Source: Flavobacteriaceae bacterium 3519-10 (lineage in GTDB: Bacteria; Bacteroidota; Bacteroidia; Flavobacteriales; Weeksellaceae). From it: DNA of 64,000 nt. The notes under the pieces are model-generated. The model did no database searches. It was given only the letters and a program-made list of their open reading frames with translations, and had not been told where the DNA came from. The stretch spans positions 506,342 to 570,341 of the forward strand of contig CP001673.1 in the NCBI GenBank assembly GCA_000023725.1, in the 5' to 3' direction. Shown one piece after another: positions 1-8,766 of the stretch (position 1 is its first letter; each line of letters opens with the position of its first letter). The translations under genes and the position numbers were made by a program.

Positions 1-653
1 AGCAAACCTTCGATTATCTCAAGCAGTTTCTAACCGACGAACGTCTCGCGAAAATAGAGCATTACGCGCCCGAAAGTTCCGGTTTTGTGCTCCCCGTGAT
101 GGAAGATATCTTTCAGTTTAGAAATGCTGCGGCGATTGTACGGTCAGTTGAAGCATGTGGATTTCATAAAATCGTTGCGATGGAAAGCGAGAACGAGTTC
201 AACCCAAACCTGCGCGTAACCAAAGGCGCAGAAACGTGGGTAGAGGTGGAAAAAATGCCGCACAATCTCGAATCTTTGACGGAAATTAAAAACCGTGGGT
301 ATAAAATTCTTGCGGTTTCACCCGAGAAAAATGCAACAATGCTCCCGGATTATCAGCTAAAGGAGCCGGTAGCGTTGGTATTTGGCACCGAGAAAGAAGG
401 CGTAACGGAAGAAATCCTCGATTTCGCTGATGAAACCGTCGCCATTCCGATGTATGGCTTTACCAGAAGTTTTAATGTTTCGGTTGCCGCCGCGATTTGT
501 TTTTACGAATTAAAACAGAAATTAATCCGCTCCAATATTGATTATAAACTTTCTGAGGAAAAACTGTGGGAAATTAAAGTGCGTTGGGCAAAGAATTCAA
601 TTGCAAGCGGTGAACAGATTTTGGCCAAATACCGGTCTGACCAAAAAAGTTAA
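1..653 (+). CDS. TrmH/SpoU-family RNA 2'-O-methyltransferase (5' end outside window)
   Basis: SAM-dependent methylation of a ribose 2'-OH, probably of tRNA Gm18 as in TrmH. The frame is open from base 3 through an in-frame GTG at 87, so the gene begins upstream of the window. The three SpoU motifs are visible: FRNAAAIVRS near the start, the glycine-bearing VFGTEKEGV, and the C-terminal block IPMYGFTRSFNVSVAAAI that builds the knotted SAM site. The tail after the motifs is short, as in TrmH. Its stop codon overlaps the stop of the convergent rsmE. The family is secure; the exact tRNA or rRNA target is inferred. Confidence 0.88.
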   Translation, partial: QTFDYLKQFLTDERLAKIEHYAPESSGFVLPVMEDIFQFRNAAAIVRSVEACGFHKIVAMESENEFNPNLRVTKGAETWVEVEKMPHNLESLTEIKNRGYKILAVSPEKNATMLPDYQLKEPVALVFGTEKEGVTEEILDFADETVAIPMYGFTRSFNVSVAAAICFYELKQKLIRSNIDYKLSEEKLWEIKVRWAKNSIASGEQILAKYRSDQKS

Positions 654-1345
654 TCCATCATTTTTTGATAATTCCACGCCGCCACAAAAATTCCTGCGGT
701 TTCGGTCCTGAGCCTTTGATTTCCCAGCGAAACTGCCTTTATTCCTTTGTCAGCCAGCATGTTAATTTCCTTCTCCGAGAAATCGCCTTCCGGACCAATC
801 AGAAAAGTGGTGTGCTTTTGCGGCTGAATATCTTTTAAATTAAACCGTTCGAGGCTCTCGTTACAGTGCGCGACAAAAGTGGTTTCGGGGTCAAGATTTT
901 TAATAAAGTCCGAAAATTTCGTGATGTCGTTAACTTTAGGGAAATGGTATCTAAGGCTCTGTTTGGAAGCGGAAACACTTTGTTTTCTGAGCTTATCAAT
1001 GTTTAGATTTTTCCTTTCTGTTTTTTCAGTTTGCAGGATTGTCACCTCCGACACCGCCATTTCGGTCGCTTTTTCGAGGAAAAATTCTATCCTGTCGATA
1101 TTTTTGGTCGGCGCAATAGCAATGTGGAGCTGTGTTGAGAAATTTGGGAGATTTTGGTGCGTCTCGCTCACATTAAGCGAAACTTTTTTGCCTTCGGTAA
1201 TCAGCTTGCCGGTCGCCAGATTTCCTTTTCCGTCCGTGACCGAAATTTCCTCGCCGTCGCGCATCCGCAGAACTTTCAAAATGTGCTGCTGCTCTTCCTC
1301 ATTAATTTTTACTTCCGGAAAGATCTCGCCGTAAAAAAGCTTCAT
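650..1345 (-). CDS. rsmE: 16S rRNA (uracil-1498-N3)-methyltransferase RsmE
   Basis: Methylates N3 of U1498 in 16S rRNA. 231 residues from the ATG at 1345; a longer frame to 1423 exists but would overlap tsaD, and the family normally begins MKLFYG as here. Visible are an N-terminal PUA-like part (HILKVLRMRDGEEISV) and the C-terminal SPOUT knot with FLIGPEGDFSEKEI and SLGNQRLRTETAGI, the hallmark RsmE SAM-binding motifs. The start lies 1 nt after the tsaD stop, so tsaD-rsmE form a minus-strand operon and may be translationally coupled. Confidence 0.95.
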   Translation of the reverse strand: MKLFYGEIFPEVKINEEEQQHILKVLRMRDGEEISVTDGKGNLATGKLITEGKKVSLNVSETHQNLPNFSTQLHIAIAPTKNIDRIEFFLEKATEMAVSEVTILQTEKTERKNLNIDKLRKQSVSASKQSLRYHFPKVNDITKFSDFIKNLDPETTFVAHCNESLERFNLKDIQPQKHTTFLIGPEGDFSEKEINMLADKGIKAVSLGNQRLRTETAGIFVAAWNYQKMMD

Positions 1346-1346
1346 A

Positions 1347-2390
1347 TCAAACAGGTTTTGTGGTAAAACTTTCCTCAATATCATATCGTGCAGTAGCTGA
1401 TACCGAAAGGTCTGAAAATTCACCGCGGTCGAATTTCAATTTGGCAACCATCGCAATCATCGCGGCATTGTCGGTGGTATATTCAAATTTTGGGATGTAG
1501 ATATTCCAGCCAAGTTTTTCCATATTTGCTCTCATGGCTTCCCGCAGCCCGGAATTTGCAGAAACACCGCCAGCAATTGCAACTTCGGAGATGTTCAGTT
1601 CTTTAGCTGCTTTTTCAAGTTTATCCATCAGGATTTCAACAATCGATTTCTGCACCGAGGCACACAAATCTGCAAGATTTTCTTTGATGAAACTGGGATT
1701 TTTCTTTACCTCTTTCTGAATAAAATACAGGACAGAAGTTTTAATTCCGCTAAAGGAGTAGTCGTAATTTTCGAGGCGCGGTTTATTGAATTTAAATGCA
1801 TTGGCATCGCCAGTTTTTGCAAGCCGGTCCACAATAGGTCCGGCTGGATAATCAAGTCCGAAAATCTTTCCTATTTTATCAAAAGCTTCGCCGGCGGCAT
1901 CATCAATAGTTTTGCCAATGATTTCCATATCAAAATAGTCTTTTACCAGCACGATCATCGTGTGGCCACCCGAAACGGTAAGACACAGAAACGGAAAAGC
2001 AGGCGATTTTTCGTTGGCATCATCAATGAAGTGGGCGAGGATGTGCGCCTGAAGATGGTTAACTTCAATCAGCGGAACATTGAGGCTCATTGAGAGCGAT
2101 TTTGCGAAAGATGTTCCCACAAGCAGCGACCCCAGCAGTCCCGGCCCACGCGTAAATCCTACAGCCGAAATATCTTTTTGTTGTATATTTGCTTGGCTCA
2201 GGGCAGCATCCACTACCGGAATAATGTTCTGCTGATGAGCCCGTGATGCTAATTCGGGAACTACGCCGCCATATTCGTTGTGTATTTCCTGGTTGGCTGC
2301 GATATTTGAAAGAATTGTGTTCCCGCGGATGATGGCTGCCGAAGTGTCGTCGCACGACGATTCGATCCCTAATATTATTGATTCGCTCAT
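1347..2390 (-). CDS. tsaD: tRNA N6-threonylcarbamoyladenosine synthase subunit TsaD
   Basis: Transfers the threonylcarbamoyl group onto A37 of ANN-decoding tRNAs, working with TsaB/TsaE/TsaC. 347 residues from the ATG at 2390, giving MSESIILGIESSCDDTSA, the canonical start of the family (the open frame runs on to 2453). The metal-binding histidines are in EVNHLQAHILAHF, followed by the ASKHA nucleotide-binding signatures LTVSGGHT and AIAGGVSANSGLR. It starts 4 bp from the divergent tamB start. A minus-strand -7 box TAAATTTG (2399-2406) lies within tamB codons 2-4. Confidence 0.96.
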   Translation of the reverse strand: MSESIILGIESSCDDTSAAIIRGNTILSNIAANQEIHNEYGGVVPELASRAHQQNIIPVVDAALSQANIQQKDISAVGFTRGPGLLGSLLVGTSFAKSLSMSLNVPLIEVNHLQAHILAHFIDDANEKSPAFPFLCLTVSGGHTMIVLVKDYFDMEIIGKTIDDAAGEAFDKIGKIFGLDYPAGPIVDRLAKTGDANAFKFNKPRLENYDYSFSGIKTSVLYFIQKEVKKNPSFIKENLADLCASVQKSIVEILMDKLEKAAKELNISEVAIAGGVSANSGLREAMRANMEKLGWNIYIPKFEYTTDNAAMIAMVAKLKFDRGEFSDLSVSATARYDIEESFTTKPV

Positions 2391-2394
2391 AACA

Positions 2395-5300
2395 ATGGCA
2401 AATTTAGAGAATAATAACGATAACGAACCTAAGAAATCAGTCGCGGAAAACATTGGAGACAGTGTGCAGAAAGGTGTAGAAAACCTTCAGCATACGGTGA
2501 AAGGTGCTACGCAGCTCGCCTCAGATGCAATTAAACATCCGGTGGACACCGCCGGCGAATTTGTAGATCAGGCCGCAAAAGACGTTACAAACTATAAGTG
2601 GTGGGCCAAACTGTTGCTCGTGCTGTTTTGGGTGACAATCTTCATTGTGGCCACTTTTTTCATCGTTGTTAGCTTGCCGGCTACGAAGAACTGGGCCGCA
2701 CAGAAGGTGATTGCGAAGCTTAACAACGACATGAAAGCGCAGATGTCTTTCGAAAGTGTTGACGTAAATTATTTCGGCGATATTCATATCCATAAGGTGG
2801 GTATTAAAGATTACAAGAATTTTCAGTTCCTCAAGGCTGAGGAACTCTATGCAGATTCCGATTGGTTTTCAATCATAAGCAACTCGCGCAACATGCAGTT
2901 TCAGTCCTTGTCTTTAAAAGAGCTTGATCTGAAAGTTATTACCTACAAAGGTGACAGTATATCGAATTTTGTACGTTTTGTCGATTTGTTCAATACGCCG
3001 TCGCCAACCACACCAAGGGAGCCTTTTCAGCTGAAATCGCGGGTGTACGTAACCAATTCAAAAATATCAATTGTCAATCAGAATAGTGAAGGCGAGGCCG
3101 GAAGATGGCTTTCTGCTGAAAATGTGAATCTGGCGGTGCCTGAACTTCGTGTGAACGGTTCCGATGTGTTTGCGCAAATCAACAACCTTAGGTTTACAAC
3201 TGAAAGATGGGGCAAGAAGCATTTTGTCGATACATTTTCAACCGATTTATCGCTGACAAAGAAATTTCTTTCGCTTAAAGATTTAACGCTGAATACCGAC
3301 AACAGTCTTCTTCAGGGCGACCTTAAATTCAATTTGAATAATGGTTCTTGGGCAGATTTTGCCGACCGCGTCCGCTGGGATATGACGCTGCAGCCGGGCA
3401 GCCAGATCAGCGGGCACGACATCAGCTACTTTGTGACGAACTGGGATAACTATAAACCTGTGAATGTTTCAGGAAATATGTCGGGCCCGCTCAACCGCTT
3501 TTATCTTGATAATTTTTTGCTCAGAAACCCGGACGTGAACATTCGGACGGGCACAATGAAGGTTTCAAATATTCTTAAAGGCAACTTCCAGATCGAGACC
3601 AACACACTTTCAACGGATTTCACTTATAAGGAACTGAAGGACATGATGCCGACGTTCATTTCTTCAAAAATGAAAAATTTTGCGGATGATTTCGGGCGGC
3701 TGAAGTACAACGGTGCCGTGCGCGTAACGCCAAAGCAGGTGTACGTGCCAAATGCAAGGTTAATCACCGGTATCGGACAGGCAAAAATATCTAATTTCTA
3801 CCTGGACGATTACAGCTCGAATATGCCCAAATACCGCGGTTATGCCGAAGTAAACGACCTTAACACGACCGTGATTACGAAAAGCCCCCAGGTGGGCCTC
3901 GTTTCCGGAAAGTTTAATGTTCAGGGGCAGAGTTTTGATGTGAACACAATGCGGATCAGGACGAGGTCTCAGATTTCGAGCATTGAGATCATGAATAAGG
4001 AAATAAACAACGTCTTTCTCGATGGCTTGCTCGACCGGCGGACTTACAAAGGCATCGTAAATGTAAACGACGAACAGGCGAAAGCTGATGTGAATGGTTT
4101 TATCGATTTCCGAACCGCGAAAATAGCTGCTGACGTTGCTGCAGACGTGAAATATTTAAATATCAATTACTTCACCGGCAGTTCCGGAAACCAGATCGTA
4201 AGTGGCTTTGTTGACGGTAAAGTATCAATGACGAATCTTAATGATCTGAATCTCGACGCTGATCTGCGCAATGTAAGTTTCGCTACCGCTACGCAGAACT
4301 TCAATATTCCGAACGCTAAAGTAAGAGCGTATTTCGAAAACGGAAACCGCGTTGTTTCGGTTGATGCGCCGGGCGCTGTAAACGGCCAGATTTCCGGAAA
4401 GTTTAATCTTGGCGACCTGCCGGGAATGATCCAGAACGGAATCAGCAAAATTCTTGTGGGGCCGCCTCCAAGGAAGCTTTACCGTGGCCAGAATTTCTCG
4501 ATGGATTTCGATATAAAACAGGGTCTGGTGAATTATTTCGAACCCAATCTGTCTATTCCGAATGGCGCGTCGGTTAACGGCTCTTACGAAGGAACCGGCA
4601 ACAACCTGATCCTGAACCTGGATGCACGTACGCTGAAGTATGTGATGACCAAAAAAGTTGAAATTACTGAAGCAGACCGTGCATTAGCCGCCGCTAACCC
4701 CGCCTATAAGATCACCGACCGCGACCGGATTTCCCGCGACAGCGCAATGGTAGACAGCGTGATGGTAAGGATCAACACCGCTAACCTCGACGAACAGATT
4801 TTTGCGCGGATCGCTAGAGTAGCATACAACCAGAATATTCTTAAAGATATTACCCTCAGCGGGCGTAATGAAAATAATCAGATGCTGCACGTGGCCGCAC
4901 AGTTTAAACATGGAACGCCGGAAGATGAGGTGAAGCAAACCCTCCGCGAGTATGCTGTAAACCTCAACCAAACTTCAAATGCGGCCGGAGATTATGTTTT
5001 CAGGTTTGAGCCTACCGCAGTAAAATTCAATGATGTTGAATGGAATGTGGACACCAGTGAAATGCTCAATCACTCAATCACCTACCGCAAAAAGTCCGGA
5101 GATTTCCTGATCCAGAACCTGCGGCTGTATTCTGATTCTAGTGAGCTATTTCTAAGCGAAGCTTTATTTAAATCTGCTAAGGATTTTTCCGCCGCGGGCG
5201 AACTCAGAAATCTGGACATTGCTAAAGTTTTTGCCTTGCTGAACACCGATAACAGCATGGATATACAAGGGTTAGCGAACGGTACTTTCGACATAAAAAT

Positions 5301-7161
5301 GAACCAGAGCAATCTGCAGCCACTTATAGATCTGAATGTTACCGATATCTTCATGAACGGAAAAGACATGGGAAATGTAGTGATTTCAGCCAAGCAAAGT
5401 TCAGTACCTAATGTTTTCGATGTGGAAGCGCGTGTAGTTTCGGCCGGAATTATTGGTGATAACAACTTATTTTTAACCGGAACCATCAATAATAATACAT
5501 CCTCGCCAACTTTAGATCTTACGGCGAATCTTAACGAATTTGATCTTGCCTTCGCACAGGAATTTGTGAAAGGCGTTTTCGGAAATCTGCGCGGAAATGC
5601 GTCTGGCGACCTTAAGATTTCCGGTCCGCTAAGTGATATAGATTACAGTGGCGACATCGCGATGAAGGGGCTCGGCCTTAAACTTAACTTCACGGGTGTA
5701 GATTATTCCCTGGATGACACGGTGATTTCACTATCAAGAGGCCTTGCGATTCTGAATGATATTGGCGTGAAAGACGGTCGGGCAAACTCCCGGGGCACGA
5801 TTTCAGGTGCAATTCAGTTTCAGACGCTTTCTTCGATGGGTGTCAACCTTGTGATGCGGGCAGATAACCTGTTGCTGCTGAATACGACGCAAAAAGACTA
5901 TGATCTGTTCTGGGGCAGAGTCTACGGTTCAGGTACACTTTATGTGGATGGACCCGTTTCCGCACTCAACATTTCAACACCTGAAATGACCGCTTTAAGC
6001 AACAGTGTGTTTACATTTAATTCCAATTCCACTTCCAATGTTGAGGAATTTAAGATGTTGCGCTTTCTCAAACGTGATGAGGCAGGCGTAGTGACCACAG
6101 AAGACAAAAGAAGGTCAAGCGCTAATATGACGATTGATTTTACGATCTCTGTAGATCGCGGAACCACGGTGAACGTAATGGTTGGAGACGATATCGGCGA
6201 CATCACGGTGCGCGGGAATTCAGAAAAACTGAGGTTCAGAATGGCCAGAACCGGTACGATTGCGATGAACGGAGATTACTTCGTAGATAACGGAACCTTC
6301 GTTTCTAAAGCAATCCTCAACAGAACCTTCCAGATTACCAAGGGCAGCAGCATCCGGTGGGACGGTGACGCGATGTCGCCGGAGCTTGATATAAACGCAA
6401 CCTATCTGAGGACCGTGAACAACGCCGGGCCTTACCTCAATATGGGAAGTCTTCAACCGATAAACGTGTTGCTTTCGACTAAAATTACGCAGACGCTTAA
6501 TAATCCGAAAGTTGAGTTAGGTGTTTCTGCCGAAGATGTTTCAAGCAGTTTACGCGAAACATTAGCCGAAAAGATGAGTAACGAGGATGAAAAAATCATT
6601 CAGTTTGGATCGGTGCTCGTGATGAACAGTTTTAATGTAGGAAACTCCGCATTCGATATTAATCTCGGTACAACGCTTGAAACTTCCGGTTATAATATGC
6701 TGTTCAAGCAGCTTGGTTCGGTGCTGAACCAGATCAGCAATGAGTTTCAGGTGGACCTGAATTATCTTCAGGGTGATACCAATTCTAATAGTGGCGACCG
6801 TGCGAATGCGAGTGTAAGTTTTGCACTTTCGCCGCGCGTAACCGTAAAAACAGGTTTGGGAATACCGATATCGAAATCTGAAAACACCAATGCTGACTAT
6901 CTTTCAGGCGAAGGGATTATCGAATACGACTGGTCGAAGAACAATGATGGCACGCGTTTGTTGCGCGCGTACTCAAAACCTACAAATATTGGTCTTAACG
7001 GTGCAGCTGCAGGAAATGCAAGTGCCAACCAAAGTTACGGCGTCGGTGTGGTATACAGTAAAAGTTTTAATACAATCTTTAAACGTAAAAAAAGCAAAAA
7101 AAATAATGCGGATACTGCCGAAACTAAAAGTAATTCCACTAAAAATGATACTATTAAATAG
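2395..7161 (+). CDS. tamB: Translocation/assembly module TamB (DUF490)
   Basis: AsmA/TamB-type bridge protein spanning the periplasm, implicated in outer-membrane protein assembly or lipid transport. 1588 residues from the ATG at 2395; the frame is open back to 2278 but that part is antisense to tsaD and unlike the family. A Lys/Asp-rich cytoplasmic N-terminus is followed by one membrane anchor (about residues 71-93), then a very long series of beta-strand repeats forming the expected groove, and the conserved C-terminal DUF490 block (LRFRMARTGTIAMNGDYFV, ITKGSSIRWDGD, SPELDINATY). The extreme C-terminus is Lys/Asn rich. No TamA homologue is in the window. Single gene, back-to-back with tsaD. 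Confidence 0.93.
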   Translation: MANLENNNDNEPKKSVAENIGDSVQKGVENLQHTVKGATQLASDAIKHPVDTAGEFVDQAAKDVTNYKWWAKLLLVLFWVTIFIVATFFIVVSLPATKNWAAQKVIAKLNNDMKAQMSFESVDVNYFGDIHIHKVGIKDYKNFQFLKAEELYADSDWFSIISNSRNMQFQSLSLKELDLKVITYKGDSISNFVRFVDLFNTPSPTTPREPFQLKSRVYVTNSKISIVNQNSEGEAGRWLSAENVNLAVPELRVNGSDVFAQINNLRFTTERWGKKHFVDTFSTDLSLTKKFLSLKDLTLNTDNSLLQGDLKFNLNNGSWADFADRVRWDMTLQPGSQISGHDISYFVTNWDNYKPVNVSGNMSGPLNRFYLDNFLLRNPDVNIRTGTMKVSNILKGNFQIETNTLSTDFTYKELKDMMPTFISSKMKNFADDFGRLKYNGAVRVTPKQVYVPNARLITGIGQAKISNFYLDDYSSNMPKYRGYAEVNDLNTTVITKSPQVGLVSGKFNVQGQSFDVNTMRIRTRSQISSIEIMNKEINNVFLDGLLDRRTYKGIVNVNDEQAKADVNGFIDFRTAKIAADVAADVKYLNINYFTGSSGNQIVSGFVDGKVSMTNLNDLNLDADLRNVSFATATQNFNIPNAKVRAYFENGNRVVSVDAPGAVNGQISGKFNLGDLPGMIQNGISKILVGPPPRKLYRGQNFSMDFDIKQGLVNYFEPNLSIPNGASVNGSYEGTGNNLILNLDARTLKYVMTKKVEITEADRALAAANPAYKITDRDRISRDSAMVDSVMVRINTANLDEQIFARIARVAYNQNILKDITLSGRNENNQMLHVAAQFKHGTPEDEVKQTLREYAVNLNQTSNAAGDYVFRFEPTAVKFNDVEWNVDTSEMLNHSITYRKKSGDFLIQNLRLYSDSSELFLSEALFKSAKDFSAAGELRNLDIAKVFALLNTDNSMDIQGLANGTFDIKMNQSNLQPLIDLNVTDIFMNGKDMGNVVISAKQSSVPNVFDVEARVVSAGIIGDNNLFLTGTINNNTSSPTLDLTANLNEFDLAFAQEFVKGVFGNLRGNASGDLKISGPLSDIDYSGDIAMKGLGLKLNFTGVDYSLDDTVISLSRGLAILNDIGVKDGRANSRGTISGAIQFQTLSSMGVNLVMRADNLLLLNTTQKDYDLFWGRVYGSGTLYVDGPVSALNISTPEMTALSNSVFTFNSNSTSNVEEFKMLRFLKRDEAGVVTTEDKRRSSANMTIDFTISVDRGTTVNVMVGDDIGDITVRGNSEKLRFRMARTGTIAMNGDYFVDNGTFVSKAILNRTFQITKGSSIRWDGDAMSPELDINATYLRTVNNAGPYLNMGSLQPINVLLSTKITQTLNNPKVELGVSAEDVSSSLRETLAEKMSNEDEKIIQFGSVLVMNSFNVGNSAFDINLGTTLETSGYNMLFKQLGSVLNQISNEFQVDLNYLQGDTNSNSGDRANASVSFALSPRVTVKTGLGIPISKSENTNADYLSGEGIIEYDWSKNNDGTRLLRAYSKPTNIGLNGAAAGNASANQSYGVGVVYSKSFNTIFKRKKSKKNNADTAETKSNSTKNDTIK
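2399..2406 (-). promoter_or_regulatory. -7 promoter box for tsaD inside the tamB start
   Basis: On the minus strand this reads TAAATTTG, a perfect match to the Bacteroidota TAnnTTTG box, 8 nt before the tsaD ATG. No good -33 TTTG is visible (only TTCG at 2424-2427). If used, the tsaD mRNA has almost no 5' leader. Confidence 0.4.
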
Positions 7162-7240
7162 AGATACTGAACCGAATGCCATGCATTGCGTTAAAACCTG
7201 TTAAAAAACAGTGAAATTTTTTATTATTAATATTTATTTG

Positions 7241-7248
7241 TATTTTTG
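7241..7248 (+). promoter_or_regulatory. -7 promoter box of the Lrp/AsnC gene
   Basis: TATTTTTG, matching TAnnTTTG, 43 nt before the ATG in a very AT-rich stretch between tamB and the regulator. No clear TTTG at -33. Confidence 0.4.
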
Positions 7249-7291
7249 CAAAATTATTCAGACATAATTATTAAATATACAAATTTTATAT

Positions 7292-7762
7292 ATGAACTAT
7301 CAATTAGACGAAATAGATAAAAAAATCCTGGATTTTTTAGTGGAAAACACCAGAATGCCTTTTACCGAAATCGCAAAACAAATGGAAGTTTCAGCAGGAA
7401 CCATCCACGTCCGCGTTAAAAAAATGGAAGATGCGGGAATTATTTTAGGATCCTCACTGAACATTGATTATGCCAAGTTAGATTACCACTTCACTGCTTT
7501 CATCGGTATTCTACTTACTAAATCGAACCGTACACAAGAAGTTCTGAAAGAATTAACTACCATTCCTAACGTTATCGAAGCCAGCGTAATCTCAGGAAAA
7601 TACAATATCTTCTGTAAAGTGAGAGCTAAAAATACTGAAGACGCGAAGCGTATTATTTACCAGATCGACGATATTCAGGACGTTATGCGTACTGAAAGTA
7701 TGATCTCGATGCAGGAATATATGTCAGACAAAAACCGATTGATCGACGCGGTTTCTATCTAA
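7292..7762 (+). CDS. Lrp/AsnC-family transcriptional regulator
   Basis: Feast/famine-type DNA-binding regulator of 156 residues, the usual family length. The N-terminal winged helix-turn-helix reads LDEIDKKILDFLVENTRMPFTEIAKQ and continues through VSAGTIHVRVKKMEDAGII. The C-terminal RAM/AsnC ligand-binding domain (about 70-150) follows. The effector, probably an amino acid, cannot be told from the sequence. It stands alone between a promoter-like region and a strong hairpin terminator, so it is likely monocistronic. Lrp proteins often autoregulate, but I see no clear operator. Confidence 0.93.
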   Translation: MNYQLDEIDKKILDFLVENTRMPFTEIAKQMEVSAGTIHVRVKKMEDAGIILGSSLNIDYAKLDYHFTAFIGILLTKSNRTQEVLKELTTIPNVIEASVISGKYNIFCKVRAKNTEDAKRIIYQIDDIQDVMRTESMISMQEYMSDKNRLIDAVSI

Positions 7763-7789
7763 ATTATTTTTCGCGAAACTTATTAAACT

Positions 7790-7818
7790 GAAACTTTTGG
7801 ATGCAATCCAAAAGTTTC
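7790..7818 (+). terminator. Terminator of the Lrp/AsnC gene
   Basis: A perfect 13-bp stem, arms GAAACTTTTGGAT (7790-7802) and its complement (7806-7818), with a 3-nt GCA loop and a T-rich run after it. It lies 28 nt after the stop. An open frame starting at 7797 lies inside it, which argues against that start for the next gene. Confidence 0.8.
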
Positions 7819-7832
7819 TTTATTTTTACCCT

Positions 7833-8207
7833 ATGAATGACGAGTTTGCCAACGAAAGCCCGAAAAAGGACCTCGGTTTTATTTTATCGCTAGCCGGTCT
7901 AATGCTTTTTACGGTGATGGGCTTGGGAATAGATTACGACGAATATCTGCAAAGTGACGATCTTGGTATTCCCGGATTCTATTTCATCATTATTTTCGGT
8001 GTGGATTTGCTGATGATTATTGGCTTAATACTTATTTTTTTCTACAGAAAAATCGGGATTTATCTTTTTCCGACTGCGCTGATGACGCATTTCTTACTTC
8101 ATAATTATTTCCTCACCACGTTTTTATACACTGATGTAACCAATCTGTTTTTGTTCATTTCAGTAGGTCTTTTAGCATTCATTCCTAAATGGCAATTCTT
8201 TAAATAA
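7833..8207 (+). CDS. Small integral membrane protein of unknown function
   Basis: 124 residues from the ATG at 7833; the longer frame from 7797 begins inside a terminator hairpin and is rejected. A charged N-terminus (MNDEFANESPKKD) is followed by four hydrophobic segments (about 14-34, 47-70, 72-92 and 98-118), so a four-helix inner-membrane protein is predicted. I recognise no family. It ends 8 nt before the Rrf2 regulator and probably shares its mRNA. TATTTTTA lies only 4 nt before the ATG and TTTG 21 nt further upstream, so the transcript may be leaderless. Confidence 0.7.
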   Translation: MNDEFANESPKKDLGFILSLAGLMLFTVMGLGIDYDEYLQSDDLGIPGFYFIIIFGVDLLMIIGLILIFFYRKIGIYLFPTALMTHFLLHNYFLTTFLYTDVTNLFLFISVGLLAFIPKWQFFK

Positions 8208-8215
8208 TTGATCTG

Positions 8216-8650
8216 ATGTTTTCAAAAGCGTGCGAATATGGCATCAAGGCCGCGATTTATATCGCACAGCAAAGCCAGCTGAACCGCACGGTTAACGTGA
8301 AGGATGTCGCATTGTCAATCGATGCACCGGTGGCTTTTACGGCTAAAATTCTGCAATTGCTTTGTCGTGAAGAAATCCTTCAGTCGGTTCGTGGGAAACA
8401 GGGCGGTTTTTTTTTCAGCGAAGAAAAGCAGAGGCAGTTCCGCATTTATGATCTTGTGACACGCATAGATGGCGACGGTCTTTTTACGCAATGCGGATTG
8501 GGATTGCAACGCTGTTCATCAGAAAATCCGTGTCCGGTACACAATGATTTTAAAATCGTTCGAGACAGGCTGTTCGAAATGACGAGTAAACATACTTTCT
8601 TCGATCTTGCTTTAAAAACCCAAAGTGGCCTCGCCTGGCTGAAAAATTAA
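8216..8650 (+). CDS. Rrf2-family Fe-S-type transcriptional regulator (NsrR/IscR-like)
   Basis: 144-residue winged-helix repressor. The N-terminus MFSKACEYGIKAAIYIAQQS and the recognition region VAFTAKILQLL...SVRGKQGGF are typical Rrf2. Three cysteines, C93, C100 and C106 (CGLGLQRCSSENPCP), match the cluster ligands of NsrR and IscR, so it probably senses nitric oxide or Fe-S status through a [2Fe-2S] or [4Fe-4S] cluster. It lies directly upstream of the RIC iron-sulfur repair gene, whose promoter carries a 14-bp dyad. The regulator-target link is inferred from this context. 8 nt separate it from the membrane protein upstream. Confidence 0.9.
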   Translation: MFSKACEYGIKAAIYIAQQSQLNRTVNVKDVALSIDAPVAFTAKILQLLCREEILQSVRGKQGGFFFSEEKQRQFRIYDLVTRIDGDGLFTQCGLGLQRCSSENPCPVHNDFKIVRDRLFEMTSKHTFFDLALKTQSGLAWLKN

Positions 8651-8702
8651 TCTCTATTTTTTATCTTTTTATTGAAGCTGAAATTTATCATATATTTAAA
8701 CA

Positions 8703-8716
8703 GGATAAATTTGTCC
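8703..8716 (+). promoter_or_regulatory. Candidate Rrf2 operator in the RIC promoter
   Basis: GGATAAATTTGTCC is a dyad with 6 of 7 pairs matched; the remaining pair is T opposite G. It covers the -33 TTTG (8710-8713) of the RIC promoter, the right place for a repressor. It also contains TAAATTTG, which could itself serve as a -7 box. Confidence 0.45.
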
Positions 8717-8741
8717 GAATTAAAAAATATGTTTAGCTTTG
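8710..8741 (+). promoter_or_regulatory. Bacteroidota-type promoter of ric
   Basis: TTTG (8710-8713), a 20-nt spacer and TAGCTTTG (8734-8741) match the consensus fully. Transcription would start near 8746, about 20 nt before the ATG. Confidence 0.65.
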
Positions 8742-8766
8742 TACTATAATTACAAACAAACATACA

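Noticed and set aside
879-1334. 151-codon plus-strand frame antisense to rsmE
   Set aside because: Ser/Phe-rich shadow of a clear RsmE frame; no family motif.
2278-2394. Extension of tamB upstream to 2278
   Set aside because: Antisense to tsaD, not like the TamB N-terminus; the ATG at 2395 gives the expected protein.
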